NCBI GenBank assembly: GCA_938003835.1
Contig: CALKXJ010000016.1
Location: 124,001-188,000, forward strand
Source: an uncultured Bryobacteraceae bacterium
Lineage (GTDB): Bacteria > Acidobacteriota > Terriglobia > Bryobacterales > Bryobacteraceae
Direction: 5' to 3'
DNA length: 64,000 nt
The first letter of the stretch is position 1. Every line of letters begins with the position of its first letter. Below the pieces are notes generated by a model. That model was not told the DNA's origin. It worked only from the letters and a program-made list of their open reading frames with translations, and ran no database searches. A program made the position numbers and the translations under genes. Positions 56,301-64,000 of this stretch are shown piece by piece.

Positions 56301-56801
56301 CGCTGGCTCAGCACGAATCCGCTGCACTGGGTGCTCGGCAACTGGCGCGTGGCGGGCATCCATTTCTACGCCAGCGGCTATCCGCTCGAGCTCAACAACA
56401 GCGTGACGTTCCCGATCTTCAACGGGCGCAATGCGGCGCACGCCACCACCTACGAAGGCTGGGTCGTCAAGCACAAGAACCCGAACTGGCTGGGCGAGGA
56501 CCGCTACTTCCAGCCTCCTTCCTACTTTGGGCCACAACCCGACACGCGGCCGGGAAACACCACGCGGCACAACCCGAAGGCACGCATGCCCTGGCAAAAC
56601 GAGGTGAACCTCTCGCTCGCCAAGACCTTCCCGGTGACCGAGTCGATCCGTTTCGACCTGCGCTGGGAGATGTTCAACGCCTTCAATACGCCGCGGTTTA
56701 ACCCCGGCAGCCGGAACGTGCAAGCGCCCACGTTCGGCCAGGTGACCAGCACCTTGAATGAGCCGCGGCGCATGCAGCTCGGCCTGAAGCTCTACTGGTA
56801 G
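53316..56801 (+). CDS. Oar-like TonB-dependent receptor with carboxypeptidase-regulatory domain
   Basis: This 1161-residue outer-membrane protein has a signal peptide (RSMLLGLLCAGFLVGQ) and a CarboxypepD_reg-like beta-sandwich (VTGTVTDASGAVVPAARVTV; NFTVPSLPPGTYTVRIEAQG). A TonB plug follows (GGQAGAYGATLDGVSILTGR; EYGRAQGGLITFASKSGTNE) and then a long beta-barrel ending LGLKLYW. This architecture is abundant in acidobacteria and used for large carbohydrate or other polymer-derived ligands; no ligand can be assigned. I do not see a clear TonB box. The ATG at 53316 has GAGGT upstream; a frame start 63 bases earlier is less likely. A promoter and a leader hairpin precede it. Confidence 0.93.
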   Translation: MNHWRSMLLGLLCAGFLVGQTERGIVTGTVTDASGAVVPAARVTVTNVATGASFSTETTATGNFTVPSLPPGTYTVRIEAQGFKAYEQRGVVVAAGGTVPITATLEVGAVTESISVTSTLAQIQTETAKVTTQVSTKMVDELPLVVGGAMRGAFDLAIIAPEASKPAIDSDKAFNVGGGQAGAYGATLDGVSILTGRFNSVEWANVNTPSVDAITEFAVETNGFKAEYGRAQGGLITFASKSGTNELHGTVYEFLRNDALDARRFFEARKGVYKQHDFGYSLGGPVYLPKLYDGRNRSFFFTTGEWFRNRVGASSGRFSVPTPEMYQGDFRNWVDGTGKFVPVYDPATTRPNPAGGGFIRDPFPGNMIPQARFSRLASNYIKLVGNLAYPNNNAAPGTSDYVRNNYINNTGTALDPWTKYSVKGDHNFSDHTKVSFLYNYGLHERVPGPDGFPGLPGILNTNRIDRQRSDVYRGTFTKVISPTLVFYAYGGVNFWKERHDALTLDGNWSQKGICLEGAWDCNRNLLIVTYSDYSTWVANAYDGSENFVFSYGNDLTWIRGRHTIKMGYLWERIHYNGFGQQTIGGMVGANRLSTSVPGNNNLSTGGGNSFAAFLLGHAYSGGTENDRFVGQQWRSHAWYIQDDWKVTPRLTMNLGVRYEFTLPPLEQKDKWSDFTPTKPNPRADNLPGALRFAGFGPGRENSRTLVPGWWGGIGPRLGLAYQLDSKTVMRASGGISYGVAKTVTGSTHFEGAVLIFRPSSLDLGVTPAFLMDQGLPPYTKPPVIDPSFSNGNNTAYWDNEAVRLPTNYQWTFSLQRQLSSSVVVEAAYNATMGAHLVAGLKRMNQLPFSLFEKYGRALLTSNVDSAAAKAAGITRPYRNIDCDFSRTCAPVSVAQALRPFPQYLNIDTASGHGDKSGHSTYHALVLKIEKAYSAGLTLQGSYVLSKLITDADSYDADNSALDHYNRRLEKSIGQYDQTHNLKFAYIYELPIGKGRRWLSTNPLHWVLGNWRVAGIHFYASGYPLELNNSVTFPIFNGRNAAHATTYEGWVVKHKNPNWLGEDRYFQPPSYFGPQPDTRPGNTTRHNPKARMPWQNEVNLSLAKTFPVTESIRFDLRWEMFNAFNTPRFNPGSRNVQAPTFGQVTSTLNEPRRMQLGLKLYW

Positions 56802-56823
56802 AAGTTGCAGATCTAGCCCATCG

Positions 56824-56865
56824 CTAGAGTGCGGCACGGCTGTAGCACGCTGTGCCACACTCTAG
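56824..56865. repeat. Long imperfect palindrome between the receptor and pantothenate operon
   Basis: Starting with CTAGAGTGCGGCACGGC (56824-56840) and ending GCTGTGCCACACTCTAG (56849-56865), the two 17-base arms pair with only two mismatches around an 8-base loop. It lies 23 bases after the receptor stop and ends 4 bases before the next ATG. No T-tract follows, so it is a weak terminator at best. Its size and site suggest a REP-like dispersed repeat or an operator. Confidence 0.6.
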
Positions 56866-56868
56866 CTG

Positions 56869-57753
56869 ATGAGCGCCTTCTCTGACGGCCCCATCGGCAT
56901 CGCCGGAGGTGGCCGTCTCGGTCAAGCCCTGGGGCGGCTCCTGCGCGAAAAAGGGGAACCGATCGCCGCTGTTGCCTGCCGCCGCCTCGAGCGTGCGCGG
57001 GCGGCGGCGGCTTTTGTCGGCGCCGGCGTCGCAGCATCGACCTACAACGAGCTTCCCCGCCACGCCTGTCGTGTTCTGCTTACCGTTCCTGACGACGCCA
57101 TCACGGAGGTGGCCGCCACGCTGGCCGCCGACGGGCTGAAAGGAATTGCGCTGCACACGAGCGGAACCCTGCCCCTGGCGGCGCTCGAGCCGCTGGTGCG
57201 CAGCGGCGTCGCCTGCGGCTCGCTCCATCCGTTGCAGACGGTGCCCAGCCCGGCGCATGGCGTGGCCGCCCTGCCCGGATCGTGGTTCGCGGTGAGCGGC
57301 GATCCGCCTGCCGCGGCCTGGGCACGGCGCATCGTCGACCTGATTGGGGGACATCCGTTTGAGATCTCCGAGGAGAGCCGGCCGCTTTACCACGCCGGCG
57401 CGGTGATGGCGTGCAACTTCTTCGCCGCGCTGCTCGATGCCGGAGTCGGATTGTTCGGCCAAGCCGGCCTGGGGCGCGAGCAGGCGCTCGCCGCCCTGAC
57501 GCCTCTCGTCTCCACCGGCGTCGCCAACGCCTTGCGCTTGGGCCCGGAACAAGCCCTCACCGGCCCGTACGCCCGCGGAGACGTTCGAAGCGCCCGCGCG
57601 CACTGGGCGGCCCTGGCCACTGCGCCCGCACCGTTGCGAGAGCTTTACCGGGCGGCGGCGCGATACACTATCGATCTGGCCCGCCGGCGCGGCCTTGACG
57701 AGTGCAAGGCATTCGAAATCGAGCGATTGTTGAACGGATCGAGCGAGCAATGA
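56869..57753 (+). CDS. Rossmann-like plus DUF2520 reductase-like protein at the head of a pan operon
   Basis: This 294-residue protein has an N-terminal NAD(P)-binding fold (GIAGGGRLGQALGRLLREKG; VLLTVPDDAITEVAATLAADG) and HTSGTLPLAALEPL. CGSLHPLQTVPSPAHG follows, then a helical DUF2520-type C-terminal domain (LYHAGAVMACNFFAALLDAG). It resembles 6-phosphogluconate/ketopantoate reductase-fold proteins. Its ATGA overlaps panB, and panC follows. No panE gene is seen, so it could supply ketopantoate reductase activity, which is an inference. Its start is 4 bases after the palindrome at 56824. Confidence 0.8.
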   Translation: MSAFSDGPIGIAGGGRLGQALGRLLREKGEPIAAVACRRLERARAAAAFVGAGVAASTYNELPRHACRVLLTVPDDAITEVAATLAADGLKGIALHTSGTLPLAALEPLVRSGVACGSLHPLQTVPSPAHGVAALPGSWFAVSGDPPAAAWARRIVDLIGGHPFEISEESRPLYHAGAVMACNFFAALLDAGVGLFGQAGLGREQALAALTPLVSTGVANALRLGPEQALTGPYARGDVRSARAHWAALATAPAPLRELYRAAARYTIDLARRRGLDECKAFEIERLLNGSSEQ

Positions 57754-58550
57754 GCGACCGACCCCGGCGCGTGCGCATCACCGACATCAAGGAGAAGAAG
57801 CGCCGCGGCGAGAAGATCGCCATGCTCACCGCCTACGACGCCTCCTTTGCGCGCCTGCTCGAAGAGGCCGGCATCGAGATTCTCCTCGTCGGCGATTCCC
57901 TGGGCATGGTCATCATGGGCGAGGAGACGACGATCCCGGTGACGCTCGATGTCATGGTGCATCACACGCGCGCCGTTTCGCGCGCCGCACGGCGCGCTCT
58001 GGTGGTGGCCGACATGCCCTTCCTCACCTACCAGGCCAGTGTGGCAGAGGCGGTGCACAGCGCCCGGCGCCTGATTCAGGAGGGCGGCGCTGCGGCGGTG
58101 AAGATGGAGGGCGGCCGTTCGATCATCGACGCCGTGCGGCGCCTGGGTGAGTGCGGCATACCGGTGATGGGCCATCTCGGTTTGACGCCGCAGTCGGTCC
58201 ACCGGCTGGGAGGCTTTGGCCGGCAGGCTCGCGCGGAGGAAGATGCGGCCCGCCTCATCGAAGATGCCAAGCTGCTCGAAGAGGCCGGCACGTTCGCCAT
58301 CGTGCTCGAATCGATACCGGATGAGGTGGCCCGCCGGGTCACCGAGTCGGTCACCGTGCCTACGATCGGCATCGGCGCCGGTCCCCACTGCGATGGGCAG
58401 GTATTGGTTTGCTACGATGTGCTCGGTCTGACGCCAGAATGGACGCCGCCGTTTGTCCGCCAGTACGCCAATCTGGGCGAGCAGATCATCGACGCCGCCC
58501 GCCGCTACGCCGAAGAGGTGCGCAACGGCACCTTTCCGCCGCCGCGATGA
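57750..58550 (+). CDS. panB: 3-methyl-2-oxobutanoate hydroxymethyltransferase
   Basis: This 266-residue TIM-barrel enzyme has the PanB core: KIAMLTAYDASFARLLEEAG, LVGDSLGMVIMG with the Asp metal ligand, VVADMPFLTYQ, GGAAAVKMEGG, GHLGLTPQSVHRLGGF and IPTIGIGAG-like VPTIGIGAGPHCDGQ. It transfers a one-carbon unit from methylene-THF to ketoisovalerate in pantothenate synthesis. The ATG overlaps the upstream DUF2520 stop by 4 bases and its stop overlaps panC by 4 bases, so all three are translationally coupled. Confidence 0.97.
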   Translation: MSDRPRRVRITDIKEKKRRGEKIAMLTAYDASFARLLEEAGIEILLVGDSLGMVIMGEETTIPVTLDVMVHHTRAVSRAARRALVVADMPFLTYQASVAEAVHSARRLIQEGGAAAVKMEGGRSIIDAVRRLGECGIPVMGHLGLTPQSVHRLGGFGRQARAEEDAARLIEDAKLLEEAGTFAIVLESIPDEVARRVTESVTVPTIGIGAGPHCDGQVLVCYDVLGLTPEWTPPFVRQYANLGEQIIDAARRYAEEVRNGTFPPPR

Positions 58551-59395
58551 AGCCGGAACTGATCCATCAGATCGATCCATTGCGCGCCGCCGTTGCCGGG
58601 CGCCGCGCCCGAGGCTTGACGATCGGCCTGGTTCCCACCATGGGCGCCCTGCACGCCGGCCACGGTCGCCTCATCGAGCTCGCCCGGCGCGAGTGCGGTG
58701 CGGTGGTGGTCAGCATCTTCGTTAATCCGATCCAGTTCAATCAGGCCGAGGACTTCGAGCGCTATCCGCGGACGCTCCAAGCCGACCTGGACTACTGCGG
58801 GCGGCTCGGGGTGGATCTCGTCTTCGCCCCCGACGAACGCGAGATGTATCCGGGCCCCTTGCGCACCTTCGTCAACATCGAACATCTCACGGACCACCTT
58901 TGCGGCGCCTTCCGGCCGGGCCACTTCCGCGGTGTGGCCACCGTCGTGACGAAGCTGTTCATGATCGTGCAGCCGGACCGCGCCTACTTCGGCCGGAAGG
59001 ACGCGCAGCAGCTCGCCGTCATCCGCCGCATGGTGGCGGATCTCAACATCCCGGTGGAGATCGTCGCGGTGCCCACGGTGCGCGAGCCGGACGGACTCGC
59101 CCTGAGTTCGCGGAATGCGCGGCTCAGCGCCGAGGAGCGCGAGGCCGCCACGGTGCTTTACCGGGGGCTCGAGGCGGCTCGCCAGGCGTGGGCGCGCGGC
59201 CTTCGCGACGCCGATCAGCTCAAGCAGATCGCGCGGGAGATCTTCGCCACACGGAGCGAAGTGCGGATCGAGTATCTGGAAGTCGTCGACGCGGAGATGC
59301 AGCCGGTCGCCATGGTAAGCGGCCCAGCGCTCCTTGCCGTCGCCGCCTGGGTGGGCACGACGCGCCTCATCGACAACATGCCGCTTGAGCCTTGA
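58547..59395 (+). CDS. panC: Pantothenate synthetase
   Basis: This 282-residue class I-like ligase has the nucleotidyl motif VPTMGALHAGHGRLIELAR (HxGH). It also has SIFVNPIQFNQAEDFERYPR, FRPGHFRGVATVVTKLF, FGRKDAQQLAVIRRMV, LALSSRNARLS and the C-terminal IEYLEVVD domain. It condenses pantoate with beta-alanine using ATP. It follows panB with an ATGA overlap. panD, for beta-alanine, is not in the window. Confidence 0.97.
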   Translation: MKPELIHQIDPLRAAVAGRRARGLTIGLVPTMGALHAGHGRLIELARRECGAVVVSIFVNPIQFNQAEDFERYPRTLQADLDYCGRLGVDLVFAPDEREMYPGPLRTFVNIEHLTDHLCGAFRPGHFRGVATVVTKLFMIVQPDRAYFGRKDAQQLAVIRRMVADLNIPVEIVAVPTVREPDGLALSSRNARLSAEEREAATVLYRGLEAARQAWARGLRDADQLKQIAREIFATRSEVRIEYLEVVDAEMQPVAMVSGPALLAVAAWVGTTRLIDNMPLEP

Positions 59396-59551
59396 GCGGC
59401 CTCCTACTCGAGGTCGCCGAGGCTAACGGGGACTTTTGGAAGTCTTGCATGGCAGGCGGCGTATCGATGGGGATGAGCAGAACGCCGGGACCCGGGGCGG
59501 CGGCGAGCCTCGCCGCGAGCGCCAGCGCCGCCCGGCTCCGGAGGGCGACCA

Positions 59552-60670
59552 TCAGAGCCCCAGATGCACCACAAGCATCGCCACGGAGAAGGCCGGCAAC
59601 ACCAGCAACGCCTTTTTCAAGCGCTTCGGATCGCCGCCGGCGATACCCCCGATAATCTTCGAACTGACGGCCAGGCCGATCCAGCCGCAGGTGATCACGA
59701 TGCCCATGGCGGTAGCGGTCGCCTTATCGAAATGATTGCCTACCATGGCCAACGTCGTGGGAAAGACCGGCGCCATGGCAAGGCCCGCGCAAAAGACCGC
59801 GATCCAGGAGATCTTGGGATCGCGGGTTTGAAGCGCCAGATAGGTGGTCACGATCATCAGGACGGAGGCGCCGAGCGTTACGGTCTTCGGCTCCAGGCCC
59901 ATCAGCAGGCCCGCCCCGAAAACGCGTCCGATGAGCAGGCCCAGGGCGAAGCCGAGCGAGAGGATGTTGAGGGCGCGGCCCTCGTCGATGCCCTGAGCGA
60001 TGAGGTGACGCGGCAGCCAGTTCCAGACGCCCACCTCGCAGGCTACGTAAAGGAACAGCAGCAGCGCCAAAAGATACAGCCGCGGGTCGCCGAGCAGCAG
60101 GCCCGCCTCCGAGAACTGGAAGCTGCGCTCGCCCGTGGGCGGCGGAATTGGCGCGGCGAAGTTGACGATCAGGGTCGCGGCGGTGAGCACCGCGGTGAGG
60201 TAGCAGAGCTTGAAGGCGTTCTTGTTGAGAAGGTTGGCGGAGATGAAGGGCGTGGCCAGCCCGCCGAGGCCGAAGAACAGGTTCAGCAGGTTGAGCACCG
60301 TGGCGCGCCGCTCGCCGCCGATGTCGCTCACCAGGGCGTTGCCGCCGGTGACGATGATGCCGCCGCCCAGGCCGAGCAGAAACAGGTACGCCACGATCCA
60401 GCGGTAGCCGGACGCCTTGGGAAGCAGGAACAAGGCGATGGCGATCAGCGCCAGGCCGAGCACCAGGCCGACCTTCTTGCCCTGATTGTCGATCAAGGGG
60501 CCGGCCGAGACCGAGGCGATGATCAGCCCGATGGCCTGCGCCATGGCGATGGTGCCGTTCTGCCGGGGCGTCAACTTGAAGCGCTCGGACAGGTTGGGCA
60601 GGATCGTGCCGAGCATGGCGGCGATCATGCCGTAAACGAAGATGGCCAGGATGGCAGCGAGAACGATCAT
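59552..60670 (-). CDS. MFS sugar permease-like transporter
   Basis: This 372-residue, 11-12 helix MFS protein is like fucose/glucose permeases. It opens LAAILAIFVYGMIAAMLGTI, has a TM4-TM5 stretch GGIIVTGGNALVSDIGGERR, and CAGLAMAPVFPTTLAMVGN in the second half. A GGGAGCAGG site precedes the ATG. The substrate is probably a sugar but cannot be told from sequence. The 156 bases between it and panC hold no convincing gene. Confidence 0.8.
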   Translation of the reverse strand: MIVLAAILAIFVYGMIAAMLGTILPNLSERFKLTPRQNGTIAMAQAIGLIIASVSAGPLIDNQGKKVGLVLGLALIAIALFLLPKASGYRWIVAYLFLLGLGGGIIVTGGNALVSDIGGERRATVLNLLNLFFGLGGLATPFISANLLNKNAFKLCYLTAVLTAATLIVNFAAPIPPPTGERSFQFSEAGLLLGDPRLYLLALLLFLYVACEVGVWNWLPRHLIAQGIDEGRALNILSLGFALGLLIGRVFGAGLLMGLEPKTVTLGASVLMIVTTYLALQTRDPKISWIAVFCAGLAMAPVFPTTLAMVGNHFDKATATAMGIVITCGWIGLAVSSKIIGGIAGGDPKRLKKALLVLPAFSVAMLVVHLGL

Positions 60671-60743
60671 GAGCCTGCTCCCTTGTGATCGGTGACCTGC
60701 GGCCTTGAAATCTTATCAGAAAACAGGCGGCCGGGCCATCGTG

Positions 60744-64000
<3,257 letters not shown>

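Noticed and set aside
59367-59552. 61-residue minus-strand frame between panC and the MFS gene
   Set aside because: It overlaps panC, has no ribosome site and only an Ala/Arg-rich start. No pattern supports a gene; the 156-base gap looks non-coding.

Overview
This window looks like chromosomal DNA from a high-GC, Gram-negative-type bacterium of the Acidobacteriota, most likely the Bryobacterales/Solibacter group. That placement is an inference. It rests on a large Oar-like TonB-dependent receptor with an N-terminal carboxypeptidase-regulatory domain, sulfatase and amidohydrolase genes with Tat or lipoprotein signals, CadC-like winged-helix membrane regulators, a bacillithiol deacetylase, and many exported proteins of unknown function. 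I see no rRNA, tRNA, CRISPR array, insertion sequence or prophage gene. Genes are tightly packed, often with 4-base ATGA overlaps, and only a few intergenic gaps exceed 150 bases.

Layout. Positions 1-6.2 kb hold an ICMT-family membrane protein, an MFS carrier, a sulfatase/amidohydrolase pair, two tandem PepSY-like membrane proteins and the relic of a DUF433/DUF5615 toxin-antitoxin pair. Positions 6.4-14 kb hold an isolated nuoM, a radical SAM/SPASM protein, a class II photolyase, a nucleotide-sugar-epimerase-like protein, a second MFS carrier and an arabinose/fucose-isomerase-like enzyme. Positions 14-19.6 kb hold a broken beta-propeller gene, a membrane-bound winged-helix regulator, a small coupled ORF, an exported alpha/alpha-barrel protein and a TIM-barrel sugar isomerase. 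The regulator's periplasmic domain resembles the N-terminal module of the exported protein.

Positions 19.7-29.2 kb hold a ZIP transporter, then a five-gene minus-strand operon: sigma-54 response regulator, histidine kinase, ABC ATPase, FtsX-type permease and HlyD-type adaptor. Divergent from it is a membrane-anchored coiled-coil protein preceded by a well-spaced sigma-54 (-24/-12) promoter. Positions 29.2-34 kb hold ssb, an exported protein, an exported methyltransferase, a PfkB kinase, a rhomboid protease and bshB1. Positions 34-44.4 kb (minus strand) hold a CPBP protease, an unusually large class A penicillin-binding protein, a CNNM/CBS protein, a beta-propeller protein, an NCS1 permease, a DUF302 protein and a NarXL-type two-component system.

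Positions 44.5-51.7 kb hold small lysine-rich proteins (57 and 25 residues), an isocitrate/isopropylmalate dehydrogenase-family enzyme, a MidA-type methyltransferase, an RlpA-like lipoprotein, a sigma-54 activator without a sensor domain, a zinc-ribbon protein, cca and a 45-residue membrane protein. Positions 51.7-64 kb hold a UroD-family protein, the TonB-dependent receptor, a pantothenate operon (DUF2520 reductase-like, panB, panC), an MFS carrier and mfd, which runs off the right edge.

The most interesting signals are (a) the regulator/enzyme pair sharing a putative ligand-binding module at 15.4-18.8 kb, (b) the sigma-54 two-component/ABC-exporter/coiled-coil module at 20.4-29.2 kb, (c) a 25-residue Lys/Ala gene with its own near-consensus promoter and intrinsic terminator, and (d) several genes whose only visible promoter element lies 5-7 bases before the start codon, suggesting leaderless transcripts.
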